DNA from: Lachnospiraceae bacterium
GTDB lineage: Bacteria > Bacillota > Clostridia > Lachnospirales > Anaerotignaceae
NCBI GenBank assembly: GCA_910576545.1
Contig: CAJTKM010000013.1
Span: forward strand, 1 to 64,000
Reading direction: 5' to 3'
Length of the DNA: 64,000 nucleotides
Shown here piece after piece: positions 9,119 through 17,058 of the stretch (positions are counted from its first letter, which is position 1; every line of letters starts with the position of its first letter). Under the pieces are notes generated by a model. The model was given only the letters and a program-made list of their open reading frames with translations, made no database searches and was not told the DNA's origin. A program made the position numbers and the translations under genes.

Positions 9119-10396
9119 TCATGGTTTTGCACCCAGGTATAGCCCCATGCACATGGTCAATGCCTGCTTTCCATGCGCACCAACCCGCTGAAACAGCCCG
9201 TCAAGGTTAAACGCAATACGCGGCAGGAGTCCGAAATCCTCCAGCAGTGTAAAAAGCGGGAAAAAAATCGCCATGGGCGGCAGCATGACTGCCACGACCC
9301 AGCTTGCAGTAAGATAGATGCCGTCCATCAGCAGGCTTTCCAGCCAGGGCGGCGTATGCAGGGTGGCAAGCCCCTCCCGAAGTTCTGCCCCCCAATAGCG
9401 GAAGCCGTCCATCAGCAGGTCAGACGGGAGGTTTGCCCCTGCAACGGTAATCCAGAATATCCCACCCAAAAGCAGGAGCATAAGCGGGATACCCGTTTTG
9501 GGAGAAAGCACAAAGCGGTCGATGCGTTCGGTGTACGCGTCCCCTGTGAATGTTTTCTGCACGGCCTTCCCTGCAATCTCCTCCGCGCGCCGAAGAAACG
9601 CCAGTGAGCGCAGTTCGCGGAACTCTGCCAGCGCACTGCCGCCGTTTTCCCGCGCCAAAAGCTCTGCCGCCTCTGCCCGCATACGCAGCTCTTCCTGCTC
9701 CCAGAAATCCTTGCAGGCGTTCCGGGCACATTCCGCAAAAGCGGAGCCGTCCCCTTCCAGCAATCGCCCACAAAAAAACTCCCTGCTCATGCCCTCCGGC
9801 ACAAGCCTCCCACAGCTTTCCAGCAGGTAGGCAAATGCTTCCGGCAGATTTCCGCAAAGCCCTGTCCGTTTGGGCTGCACACTCTGTCTGCCCGAAAGAA
9901 TCTCCGCCAGCACGGCTTTGAGCCGGTCCAGCCCTTCACCCTGCCTTGCCGCCATTTCAATCACAGGGACGCCCGTTTCCTCCGACAGCAGATCCGCGTC
10001 CATAGCGATCCCCTTCTTCCGCGCCTCATCTGCCAGGTTCAGGCAGAATATGATGTTTTCCGTCAGCTCCATAACCTGCAAGCCCAGCGGCAGGTTACGT
10101 TCCAGAGAAGTCGCGTCCAGAATCACAATAACAAGGTCGGGGGCTTCATAGGAAAGAAATTCCCTCGCGGCGCGTTCCTCCGCACTGTCCGAAAAAAGGG
10201 AATAAATGCCCGGCAGGTCAAAGAGCGCGACATTTCCACAGGGCAGAGAAAACGTCCCCGACGCACTGCCCACCGTTTTTCCGGACCAGTTCCCTGTATG
10301 CTGTTTCAGTCCCGTAAGGGCGTTGAATACGGTACTTTTGCCTGTATTCGGATTCCCTGCCAGTGCAATGCGGAACTGCCGTTTCGTTTCAGCCAT
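9119..10396 (-). pseudogene. feoB: feoB, ferrous iron permease, truncated by ICE insertion
   Basis: Retains the N-terminal 425 codons of a FeoB of usually 600-700 residues. The ATG at 10396 follows feoA with an 8-nt overlap. The G domain is intact: G1 GNPNTGKST at residues 14-22, the DLPGIYSLF G3 region and NLADEARKKG for G4. The first membrane segments follow (LMLLLLGGIFWITV; WVVAVMLPPMAIFF). The frame is lost after ALTMCMG, exactly before the conserved GCN of the first Gate motif, and ends in ICE-derived codons. The missing membrane core should lie beyond the other end of the ICE. As it stands it cannot transport Fe2+; ICE excision would be expected to restore it. Confidence 0.9.
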
Positions 10397-10628
10397 CACT
10401 CCCCGCCTCCTCCGCCAGAATCTGTGCCGCGTCCCTGTCACGCAGGGCAATCAGCGTATCCTTTACCCGGTACACCCGCGTTCCGCCGCCTGTGCATTCA
10501 TACATCGGCAAAACCCGGCTGCCCCGGAAAAAGCCAAGGTCAAAAAAACGAAGCCGTTCCTCCCCAGAAACCTCCCGCACAAGGCAGGGGCAGACCGTTG
10601 GAATCTCCGTCAGCTTTTTTACTGCCAT
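10389..10628 (-). CDS. feoA: FeoA-family SH3-like protein
   Basis: 79-residue small cytosolic protein needed for Feo iron uptake, thought to act on FeoB. The typical core is visible: LTEIPTVCPCLVREV, then RLRFFDLGFFRGSRV and a final VKDTLIALRDRDAAQI. A GGGGAGG RBS lies upstream. Its stop overlaps the feoB start, so the two were co-translated. It is intact although its partner is broken. Confidence 0.92.
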   Translation of the reverse strand: MAVKKLTEIPTVCPCLVREVSGEERLRFFDLGFFRGSRVLPMYECTGGGTRVYRVKDTLIALRDRDAAQILAEEAGSDG

Positions 10629-10718
10629 GCCGTTTCCTCCCCGCAGAAATTGTTATTTTCAATATATCCTGCGGAGGGCAGATTTGTGCCTGCCCTCCTT
10701 TTCCGAAACGCGCAGATG

Positions 10719-10727
10719 TGCTATACT
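10719..10727 (+). promoter_or_regulatory. Extended -10 promoter of the Nif11-like genes
   Basis: TGCTATACT matches an extended -10 (TG-N-TATACT). Transcription would start near 10733, just before the palindrome at 10744. No good -35 is visible, as is common for extended -10 promoters. The complementary strand of the same bases reads AGTATAGCA and may serve the divergent feoAB operon. Confidence 0.5.
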
Positions 10728-10743
10728 GTTTCCATACCTTCGT

Positions 10744-10769
10744 TTGACAAGGGTATATACCCTTGTCAA
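10744..10769. promoter_or_regulatory. Perfect 26-bp palindrome (likely operator) between feoAB and nif11-like genes
   Basis: TTGACAAGGG and CCCTTGTCAA flank a central TATATA, so all 26 bases are self-complementary. It lies in the divergent promoter region, just downstream of the inferred start of the plus-strand transcript. It could be a repressor operator controlling both directions, plausibly metal-responsive given feoAB, or an RNA hairpin. It has no U-tract, so it is not a standard terminator. Confidence 0.6.
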
Positions 10770-10794
10770 GCAAAGATACAAAGGAGGGAGCTTT

Positions 10795-11085
10795 ATGAAC
10801 GAACAGCTTTGGAAACTGCTGCAAAAAGCAAGGACGGACGCAGCTCTGCGTCAGAGGATATGGGAAACACAAAAAGACGATGACCCCGCACTGGCATTAT
10901 GCCTGCTGGCAGAGGCAGAAGGCTTTCCGGTAAGCGTCGGGGAGCTTTTCGCGGAAGGGGAGGAATTCTGTTCCAACCTGCGCAAAAGCTGCAACGGCGG
11001 TGCGTCTGAGCCTATTGAGGGCTGGCAGGACGGCTACGACATATTTTTTGCCTCGATGGAGGCTTTAGAAAAAGAGGCTTTATAA
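10795..11085 (+). CDS. Nif11-like small protein, copy 1
   Basis: 96 residues, strong RBS AAGGAGGG 7 nt before the ATG. The layout is that of a Nif11 leader domain: WKLLQKARTDAALRQRIWE helix, an acidic turn, LLAEAEGFPVSVGELF and then an NGGAS at about residue 69 where leader peptides have their double glycine. The tail after it (SEPIEGWQDGYDIFF...) lacks the Cys/Ser/Thr richness of a RiPP core and no modifying enzyme is nearby, so it may be a stand-alone Nif11-like protein. Divergent from feoAB, it shares the palindromic control region and may be iron-linked; that is inference. Confidence 0.75.
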   Translation: MNEQLWKLLQKARTDAALRQRIWETQKDDDPALALCLLAEAEGFPVSVGELFAEGEEFCSNLRKSCNGGASEPIEGWQDGYDIFFASMEALEKEAL

Positions 11086-11154
11086 AACAACTGAAAAAAA
11101 TCCCAGCATAGCCTGCCCAAAGCCGGAGATACTGATGGCAGAGGAGGCGGAAAC

Positions 11155-11448
11155 ATGAACGAGGAATTATGGAAGCTCCTGCAAAAAGCCAAAAAGGACG
11201 CGGCTCTGCGCCGGAAAATATGGGAAACACAGCAAAAAGCTGACCCGACGCTTGCCCTCTGCGAGCTGGCAACGGAACTGGACTGCCCTGTAACAGCCGG
11301 ACAGATTTACGCAGAAGGGGAAGGCTATCTTTCCGACCTGTACCGGAGCGTGGAGGGCGGTGCGGCTGACCCGCGTCCGTCATGGGGCGATGTCGACGGA
11401 CTGTTTTTTGCCGCACTGGAGAGCATGGAGCAGGAAATGCAGAAATAA
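11155..11448 (+). CDS. Nif11-like small protein, copy 2
   Basis: 97-residue tandem paralog of the preceding gene, with closely similar start (MNEELWKLLQKAKKDAALR) and a VEGGAADP motif at about residue 71, nearer to the canonical VxGG of Nif11 leaders than copy 1. The RBS is GAGGAGG. The tail (WGDVDGLFFAALESMEQEM) resembles that of copy 1 in helix pattern. Both copies look translated and under selection, and the pair arose by duplication. Function unknown. Confidence 0.75.
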   Translation: MNEELWKLLQKAKKDAALRRKIWETQQKADPTLALCELATELDCPVTAGQIYAEGEGYLSDLYRSVEGGAADPRPSWGDVDGLFFAALESMEQEMQK

Positions 11449-11456
11449 CAGGGACG

Positions 11457-11487
11457 GCCGCCGGAAGAAACCGCGCGGCTGTTTTTT
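11457..11487 (+). terminator. Terminator after the Nif11-like pair
   Basis: GCCGC and GCGGC enclose a 13-nt loop that can itself pair (CGG/CCG), followed by TGTTTTTTC. It lies 8 nt after the stop of copy 2. Confidence 0.6.
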
Positions 11488-11690
11488 CTATACAAAAAAT
11501 GCGGCAGGTCTGGATTTGTACCGCCGGATATGGTATGATTTCCTTAACACACAGCAAAACACAACAAAAATCACAATAAAAATTACAACAAATGACAACA
11601 GACAGGCTCTGCACAGGCAATCAGCAGGGTCTGTTTTCAGTCGGGACAGGCGGCAGGATGCTCCGCCACGAGGTTAAGGAGTCGGATAAA

Positions 11691-12491
11691 ATGGCTTGGC
11701 TGGGTTTTATTACCTTCCTAATGATATATTGGTGTATTTTTATGGCGGCAGTAACAGGGCGGCTCGGCTGGGGTCTGCTGACGGGCTGGCTTGTGCCGAT
11801 ACTGGCTATGACACTGAGCTTCCGCAGTGGTATGGCGGTCAACGGGCTGATGGTGCTGATCTGCCTTCTGATGTTCCTGTTCTGCCGGCATGGGCTGACA
11901 GATATACGCATGTGGAACACAAAGCAGCGTAAACGCCACAGTGTGCTGTTCTGCGTGCTTTATATGGCGACGTTCCTTCTGATGTTCTATTCCCTTGCAA
12001 TGGCACAGATCCATGGGTATCTGCTGAATTTACAGGGCTGGGGCAGTGAAAATCTTCGGTTCTGGCGTCTGCTTCTGACGATTATACCGCTCCTTGCGCT
12101 GAATTATACCTATACCATGATGCTCTATACTGCAATAGACCGTTCCATACTAAAAAAACAGGAGCTGGTACTGCTCTCCTGCCGGCTGTTTATTTCCAGC
12201 AAATCCGGCATTGATAAGGGCATTTATCAGGGGTATTTTCTGGAGGGCGTCAGCAACGGCGTAACCTACCATTTCCAGATGACCGCGCGGACATATTACA
12301 TGCTGAAAAAAGAAACCTCCCTGCGGCTCCAGATACGGACGGGGCTGTTTGGCGGGATATACGTCATGGAATTGGACGACCCTGAATTCCTCAAACGCGT
12401 ACGGCGGCGGGACAGGCATGACCTGAAGGTCGGCACAGTGCTGTTCCTGTTGGCTTTTGCGGCGGGGATATTTATATTCTGGCATTTATAA
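11691..12491 (+). CDS. Polytopic membrane protein of unknown function
   Basis: 266 residues; the ATG at 11691 has AAGGAG 9 nt upstream and is preferred to earlier in-frame starts. About five to six hydrophobic segments are visible in the N-terminal two thirds (MAWLGFITFLMIYWCIFMAA, LLTGWLVPILAMTL, VNGLMVLICLLMFLF, SVLFCVLYMATFLLMFYSLA, LLLTIIPLLALNYTYTMML). A soluble stretch follows (IYQGYFLEGVSNGVTYHFQM) and then a last membrane helix at the C-terminus. I recognise no family. It stands alone between two terminators. Confidence 0.7.
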   Translation: MAWLGFITFLMIYWCIFMAAVTGRLGWGLLTGWLVPILAMTLSFRSGMAVNGLMVLICLLMFLFCRHGLTDIRMWNTKQRKRHSVLFCVLYMATFLLMFYSLAMAQIHGYLLNLQGWGSENLRFWRLLLTIIPLLALNYTYTMMLYTAIDRSILKKQELVLLSCRLFISSKSGIDKGIYQGYFLEGVSNGVTYHFQMTARTYYMLKKETSLRLQIRTGLFGGIYVMELDDPEFLKRVRRRDRHDLKVGTVLFLLAFAAGIFIFWHL

Positions 12492-12496
12492 CATAC

Positions 12497-12534
12497 AAAA
12501 ACCCCTCCTGAAAAATATTTCAGAAGGGGTTTTT
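12497..12534. terminator. Bidirectional terminator
   Basis: AAAAACCCCT-CTGAAA pairs with TTTCAG-AGGGGTTTTT around AATAT. It separates the convergent membrane-protein gene and the HIT gene and has T-tracts on both strands. Confidence 0.9.
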
Positions 12535-12547
12535 GCTTCGGTACTTT

Positions 12548-12955
12548 TTACGCCTGTTCCAGCTTTTTGCGCATGGTTTCGATCTGTTCGTCTGTCAGCT
12601 CCATCGGCTTATACTGTATGGTAATGCCGTCGTTTTCATAGCGCGGAATCAGATGCAGGTGGAAATGGAATACCGTCTGCCCTGCAACCGTCCCATTGTT
12701 CTGCATCACGTTCATATGCTCGAAGCCGAGAACCTCCTTCATTGCCCGCGCGATTTTTGCCGCAAGCGTAAAGAGCCGCCCTGCCTGCTCCGGGTCGATT
12801 TCAAAAATATTCGGCGTGTGGTTCTTGGGCAGAATCAGCACATGTCCCTCGTTTGCAGGGAAACGGTCCAATATCGCCTTAAATTCCTCGTTTTCGTATA
12901 TCGTTGCGGAAGGGATCTCCCCTGCAATGATTTTACAGAAAATACAGTCGCTCAT
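12548..12955 (-). CDS. HIT-family (Hint-like) nucleotide hydrolase
   Basis: 135 residues, standard length. The N-terminal CIFCKIIAGEIPS motif carries the zinc-type cysteines. The signature HFHLHLIPR (histidine triad H-x-H-x-H-x-x) lies near residue 100 and holds the catalytic His. Members hydrolyse nucleoside phosphoramidates such as AMP-lysine. The cellular role is unclear in most bacteria. Monocistronic, minus strand. Confidence 0.95.
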   Translation of the reverse strand: MSDCIFCKIIAGEIPSATIYENEEFKAILDRFPANEGHVLILPKNHTPNIFEIDPEQAGRLFTLAAKIARAMKEVLGFEHMNVMQNNGTVAGQTVFHFHLHLIPRYENDGITIQYKPMELTDEQIETMRKKLEQA

Positions 12956-13034
12956 TCTTCTCGTCCTTTCTTTTGTCCGTCATAAAATACACTTTAGACG
13001 AGTATATCACAAACCGCGCCGGATTCCCATAGCT

Positions 13035-13523
13035 TCAGGAAAAATATTTCGAGTAAAGGAAGCACAGCCCGTTGCAGTGGTTCTGTTTGTCCGTCACCAT
13101 TTCATAAAACGGGTCGCGCAGGTCATTTTCCGGCATGGAAAGCAGAAGGCTGCGGAAAAAGCCGATATCGTCCATCTCCGTCAGCATGGTTTCCTCCAGC
13201 ATGCCTGCCGCCTCTGCGGTCTGCGCATCTTCTGCAGGTTCGGTGTTTTCCAGCGTCTGAATCTCGCCGTATATGGAATAGATAATGTCCTTGAGCTGTT
13301 TGCTGTGCTTCTGCTCGTCCAAAAGCATGGTTTTCAAAATATCCGCGCTCCCTGCCAGCTTTGGCTCTGCCAGCAATGCCTGATAGCGGCAGAACATCGC
13401 GTCTGTTGCCGCCAGAGCAAGCTGCAGCAGTTCCAGCAGACGGCGGTCATCGGAGAGCGGCGCCTCCTCCTTCGCCTGCACCTTGGCGGTATAAAGGTGG
13501 GTATTACGGTTATATGGATACAT
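13035..13523 (-). CDS. Ferritin-like four-helix protein
   Basis: 162 residues. The ATG at 13523 is preferred to the TTG two codons earlier because AAGGAAG then sits at normal spacing. The sequence is helical with paired acidic/His positions: AATDAMFCRYQALL, then LLDEQKHSKQLKDIIYSIYG (D/E-x-x-H), and a C-terminal pair with EMDDIGFFRSLLL and EMVTDKQNHCNGL. These look like the metal-ligand patterns of ferritin-like/rubrerythrin-type proteins. The N-terminus MYPYNRNTHLYTAK is unlike classical ferritins. It could be a spore- or stress-related diiron protein; the function is not proven. Confidence 0.6.
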   Translation of the reverse strand: MYPYNRNTHLYTAKVQAKEEAPLSDDRRLLELLQLALAATDAMFCRYQALLAEPKLAGSADILKTMLLDEQKHSKQLKDIIYSIYGEIQTLENTEPAEDAQTAEAAGMLEETMLTEMDDIGFFRSLLLSMPENDLRDPFYEMVTDKQNHCNGLCFLYSKYFS

Positions 13524-13926
13524 CGGCAATCTTCCTTTCAGGGTTTTCTATCAGCTTATGCCTGAAAAAGATAAAAAATCCTTGCCGCGCGTTAAAGCAT
13601 AAAATTTCAGGCTGTGAAAACCTCTTTTGCCTGTTTCCGGAAAGGGTTGAAAATGCAGGTTTTAAGCGTTGTCACTCCTTTTCAATAATTCCGAAGTTTC
13701 TTCAAACTCTTTTATAAACGCATCTTTCTCCCAATCCTAAAAGCCATTTCAGTTCCTGCTGCATTATGTATATTCCTACTGCCTGTAAAAACAGTGTACT
13801 ATAATATTTTGCCGTTATTTGTCAATCTTCCTCTTATTTGAAAAGAAATGAAAGAAAGTCTGGAAGTTGCAGCCTTTTTCTGTTATGATAAGAAACAGTG
13901 CAAAAATCAAGCCAGAGGTGGAATTT
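13524..13926. other. Intergenic region: divergent promoters of the ferritin-like gene and murG
   Basis: On the minus strand TTGACA (13825-13820) and TATAGT (13803-13798) are spaced by 16 nt and would give a leader of about 270 nt for the ferritin-like gene. On the plus strand an extended -10 TGTTATGAT (13881-13889) precedes murG. No convincing gene is seen between them. Confidence 0.55.
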
Positions 13927-14997
13927 ATGAAAAGAATCGTACTGACCGGGGGCGGCACAGCCGGACATGTAACCCCCAATCTGGCGCTTCTGCCGCAACT
14001 GCGGGCGGAAGGCTGGGAAGTGCTTTATATCGGCTCGGAAAACGGCATTGAAAAAACGCTGATGGAGCAGGCGGGTGTACCGTATTACGGTATCCCTACG
14101 GGGAAGCTGCGGCGTTATCTTTCCCGCCAGAATATCAGCGATATGTTCCGAGTGGTACAGGGCGTAAAAGACGCTCGCCTCCTGCTGAAGCGGCTCAAGC
14201 CTGACCTTGTGTTTTCCAAGGGCGGTTTTGTTGCCGTACCCGTTGTGCTGGGCGCGAAGCGGAACAAAATACCCGTTATCATCCATGAATCAGACATCAC
14301 GCCCGGGCTGGCAAATAAAATTGCCATGCCCTCAGCAAAGGTCATCTGTACGACCTTTCCCGAAACGCTGGAATACATCCCGAAGGGGCGCGGCGTCTAC
14401 ACAGGCACGCCCATCCGCGGGGAATTGTTCGCGGGCAGACGGGAAAAGGGGCTTGCCGCCTGCGGCTTTGACGGGAAAAAGCCCGTACTGCTGCAAATGG
14501 GCGGCTCTCTGGGCGCAGTAAAGCTGAATAACTGCCTGCGGGACTGCCTGCCTGCACTGCTGGAAACCTTTGACATTGTGCATCTCTGCGGAAAAGGGCA
14601 TCTGGAAACAGAGCTGAACGGGCAGCAGGGCTATAAACAGTTTGAATACGTTTCCGACGGGCTGGCAGACCTGTTCGCGGCAGCCGATATCATCGTTTCG
14701 CGCGCGGGGAGCAACTCCATTTCGGAATTTCTCGCGCTGGAAAAGCCGCATCTTCTGATACCGCTTTCCGCAAAAGCCAGCAGGGGCGACCAGATTCTCA
14801 ATGCCGCGTCCTTTGAAAAGCAGGGCTTTGCGCGTGTATTGCAGGAGGAAGATCTTTCGCCGGAAATGCTGCTGGGGAGCATACAGATATTGTACGAATG
14901 CAGGGAAAAACATATCGCCGCAATGCGGAACAGCCATGGAAAAAACGGCGTTGAAGGCGTAATGGCACAAATTCGGGCGGTTTCCTCTGATATTTAG
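13927..14997 (+). CDS. murG: MurG, UDP-GlcNAc:lipid I N-acetylglucosaminyltransferase
   Basis: 356 residues, full length. It transfers GlcNAc from UDP-GlcNAc to lipid I at the inner face of the membrane, giving lipid II. The first glycine-rich loop GGGTAGHVTPN lies at residues ~7-17. SKGGFVAVPVV and IHESDITPGLANK follow, then the second G loop QMGGSLGA near 190 and the UDP-GlcNAc site SRAGSNSISEFLALEKPHLLIP. The RBS AGAGGTGG precedes the ATG. It is outside the usual mur/fts cluster, standing alone. Confidence 0.97.
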   Translation: MKRIVLTGGGTAGHVTPNLALLPQLRAEGWEVLYIGSENGIEKTLMEQAGVPYYGIPTGKLRRYLSRQNISDMFRVVQGVKDARLLLKRLKPDLVFSKGGFVAVPVVLGAKRNKIPVIIHESDITPGLANKIAMPSAKVICTTFPETLEYIPKGRGVYTGTPIRGELFAGRREKGLAACGFDGKKPVLLQMGGSLGAVKLNNCLRDCLPALLETFDIVHLCGKGHLETELNGQQGYKQFEYVSDGLADLFAAADIIVSRAGSNSISEFLALEKPHLLIPLSAKASRGDQILNAASFEKQGFARVLQEEDLSPEMLLGSIQILYECREKHIAAMRNSHGKNGVEGVMAQIRAVSSDI

Positions 14998-15160
14998 ATC
15001 TTATCCATAAATAAGATACGTGCAGGTTGCACAGTCAGATTTTCCGGCAGGCAGGGAGCTTTTTTGCAGGCGTACCGGGTGGTACGGCAGGGAAAAGCGA
15101 CAAAGACTGCCGGAAAAGATGCAGCAGGATGTGCGTAGATAATTTACGGATAGGTTCTTA
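14996..15160. repeat. Fold-back (MITE-like) element downstream of murG
   Basis: The two halves are imperfect inverted copies of each other. The left end CTTATCCATAAAT (from 15000) matches the complement of ATTTACGGATAGG (ending 15154). Inside, TTTTCCGGCAG (left) matches CTGCCGGAAAA (right), and the centre is CGTACC-GGGT-GGTACG at 15071-15086. The whole segment would form one long hairpin. No ORF is present. It may be a miniature inverted-repeat element or a structured terminator for murG. Confidence 0.6.
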
Positions 15161-15183
15161 ATAAACTTTTAAGAATTTACGAA

Positions 15184-15213
15184 TTGACACCTCTCCATTT
15201 TGTATACTACAAT
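15184..15213 (+). promoter_or_regulatory. Sigma-A type promoter of the cyclophilin/lipoprotein pair
   Basis: TTGACA at 15184-15189 and TACAAT at 15208-15213 are separated by 18 nt, about 75 nt before the cyclophilin start. Confidence 0.75.
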
Positions 15214-15287
15214 GCTTTCTATGGACTCTCCGCCGGCGGAAAGGCTGGCGGGGGCATATGGAAAACGCAGAACGGAGGGATTTCTTC

Positions 15288-16064
15288 ATGAAATGGTATA
15301 AAGGTTTGGTTGCGGCGGCAGTTCTGACGTTCCTTGCTGTCGGCTGTGGCGGAGAACAGCAGGCGCAGGAGTCTGGCAGCAGTAACGGAGGCACGATCCT
15401 ACAGGCACAGCTGCCTGCGGAAGACGAGGAAATCGCAGTCATCACAACATCTATGGGTGATATCACACTGCGGCTCTATCCGGAAGAAGCCCCAAAGGCA
15501 GTCGAAAACTTCAAAACACTGGCAAAGGACGGCTATTATGACGGTGTGATCTTCCACCGCATCATTGAAGATTTCATGATACAGACAGGCGACCCCACCG
15601 GCACAGGCGCAGGCGGCGAAAGCTGCTGGGGAGAGGATTTCGAAGACGAAATATCCGAAAAACTCCACTTCTATCGCGGCGCGCTGGCAATGGCAAACCG
15701 CGGGCAGAATACCAACGGCAGCCAGTTCTTTATCGTACAGCAGAAGGACGTGCAGGAGGAAGCCCTTTCCGCTTTGCAGGAGGCGCGCGACAGCAACGAA
15801 GGCGAGCTTGGGCTGACGTTGCATGGTGAATACTTTACGTTTAACGATATTTTCCCTGATGAAGTGCTGGATTATTACAGGGAACAGGGCGGCGCGGCAC
15901 ATCTGGAATATGCTTTCGGCTCGCCATACACCATATTCGGGCAGGTAATTGACGGTATGGACGTGGTAGACGCCATTGCGGCAGCAGAAACGGACTCTGC
16001 CAACAAGCCCCTTGAGGAAATAACCATTGAAAAAATCGTTTTTGAAAACTACACGGCAGAATAA
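15288..16064 (+). CDS. Secreted cyclophilin-type peptidyl-prolyl isomerase lipoprotein
   Basis: 258 residues. The ATG at 15288 follows GGAGGG. Signal peptide with lipobox LAVGC near residue 20, so a membrane-anchored lipoprotein acting outside the cell. The cyclophilin fold follows: [36 protein letters not shown] is split over the catalytic Arg in FHRII, then [19 protein letters not shown]. An insertion of about 45 residues (from [13 protein letters not shown] to AHLEYAF) precedes the last core segment [13 protein letters not shown]. It catalyses proline isomerisation in exported proteins. It is followed 21 nt later by another lipoprotein gene. Confidence 0.93.
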   Translation: MKWYKGLVAAAVLTFLAVGCGGEQQAQESGSSNGGTILQAQLPAEDEEIAVITTSMGDITLRLYPEEAPKAVENFKTLAKDGYYDGVIFHRIIEDFMIQTGDPTGTGAGGESCWGEDFEDEISEKLHFYRGALAMANRGQNTNGSQFFIVQQKDVQEEALSALQEARDSNEGELGLTLHGEYFTFNDIFPDEVLDYYREQGGAAHLEYAFGSPYTIFGQVIDGMDVVDAIAAAETDSANKPLEEITIEKIVFENYTAE

Positions 16065-16085
16065 ATAACGAAAGGGAATGCAAAG

Positions 16086-16553
16086 ATGAAAAGAAGAATG
16101 TTTTTTATAGCTGCAATCAGCGCGGCGCTGGTTTTCGGGCTTGCGGGCTGCGGCGGGGAGGAACAGGAGCAGGCTCAGCTGCAGGAAACGGAATACCGGA
16201 TGACCTTCGCAAACCAGACAGGGCGAGATGTTTCGCGTCTGGAAATCCGCCCTTCCGCTGAAAGCGACTGGCAGGAAATTTCTCTTTCCGAAACGGAATG
16301 GAAAAGCAATTATGAAATGCCTATCGCGCTGAAAGGGTTTCTGCCGGAAACAGAGGAAGGCTGGCAGGTGCAGATGACCTTCGTGGATGGCAGCCAGAAT
16401 ATCTGGGACAGCGTAGCATTTGCAGATGAAGAAACCATCACATTCAGTCTGGCGGACGGCATCACGCTGGCAGAGGTGCAGATGGATGAAACTGACGTCC
16501 CTCTGGATGAATCCGTAGAACAGGCAGACAGCTTTGAGGACAGCAGCCTGTAA
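16086..16553 (+). CDS. Small lipoprotein of unknown function
   Basis: 155 residues with signal peptide and lipobox LAGC at about residue 20. The mature part is acidic, with beta-type segments (YRMTFANQTGRDVSRLEIRP; WQVQMTFVDGSQNIWDSV) that suggest one small beta-sandwich domain. Co-directional with and close behind the cyclophilin, and ends at a terminator, so probably a two-gene operon for surface protein folding; the role is inference. Confidence 0.8.
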   Translation: MKRRMFFIAAISAALVFGLAGCGGEEQEQAQLQETEYRMTFANQTGRDVSRLEIRPSAESDWQEISLSETEWKSNYEMPIALKGFLPETEEGWQVQMTFVDGSQNIWDSVAFADEETITFSLADGITLAEVQMDETDVPLDESVEQADSFEDSSL

Positions 16554-16570
16554 ACATAAGAAACTATCTG

Positions 16571-16604
16571 AAAGCGGCAGGGAAAACAGCCCCGCCGCTT
16601 TTTT
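16571..16604 (+). terminator. Intrinsic terminator
   Basis: AAAGCGGC-GGG pairs with CCC-GCCGCTTTTTT around AAAACAG, 18 nt after the lipoprotein stop. Confidence 0.85.
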
Positions 16605-16682
16605 GCTGCCCGAAAACACCCCGGTCTATTCCCCTTCCCCCCCGCATATTATAGACAAATGGCTATCCTATAAGGCAAGGCG

Positions 16683-16955
16683 GTGTTGGATTTGGGTCTG
16701 CGGAAAAATATGACGGAGGCTTTGGAACTGCCAAAGGAGATTATGCTGGGTCTGCCGCTGATCTCCTTGCTGGGGCGGGAAGAAGTGACGATAGAAAATT
16801 ATAAGGGCATATTGGAATATGATGAGGAAAGCGTGCGTATCGGCACGGCGGCAGGTACACTGCGGCTCAGCGGCAAGGGGCTCTGCCTGAAACAGCTGAC
16901 CGCGGAATGTCTTGTTGTTACAGGGGCGTTAGATGGATTGGAATTTCTGACATAA
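16683..16955 (+). CDS. yqfC: Sporulation protein YqfC
   Basis: 90 residues from a GTG start behind AAGGCAAGG. The family pattern is clear: LELPKEIMLGLPLISLLG, the ENYKGILEYDEESVRIGT strand block and LRLSGKGLCLKQLTAECLVV then GALDGLEF. In Bacillus the yqfCD operon belongs to the mother-cell SigE regulon. Here GCATATT at about 16644 resembles a SigE -35, but the -10 (around TATCCTAT) is poor, so this is only suggestive. Next gene is yqfD. Confidence 0.88.
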   Translation: MLDLGLRKNMTEALELPKEIMLGLPLISLLGREEVTIENYKGILEYDEESVRIGTAAGTLRLSGKGLCLKQLTAECLVVTGALDGLEFLT

Positions 16956-17058
16956 GGCAGAAAAAGGGCAGACGGGAGGAAATGGCAAACATTCCCTGCT
17001 TTTGCGGCAAAGCCCCAATTTCTTTCATTCTTTTTGTTTTTTATATGAGGTGAGGATT

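Larger units (their letters stand above)
1..9141. mobile_element. Terminal part of an integrative conjugative element inserted in feoB
   Basis: The segment holds a run of minus-strand genes typical of clostridial conjugative elements: parA, parB, a secreted sortase, a CHAP hydrolase and a Cna-B surface protein. The boundary is placed near 9141 because the feoB reading frame is normal up to the codons for MCMG and then turns into unrelated sequence and a stop, exactly where the conserved GCN motif of FeoB should follow. The other end, the integrase, the relaxase and the T4SS genes are outside the window. The exact ends and any direct repeat cannot be seen with only one junction present. Confidence 0.72.

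Noticed and set aside
9060-9200. Exact attachment-site repeat of the ICE
   Set aside because: Only one junction is in the window, so a direct repeat cannot be defined; the border is known only to within about 10 bp.
13524-13800. Short frame of about 20 codons in the leader of the ferritin-like gene
   Set aside because: A start with MQQELKWLL is followed by a stop and by a different open frame without a start codon; no good RBS supports either.
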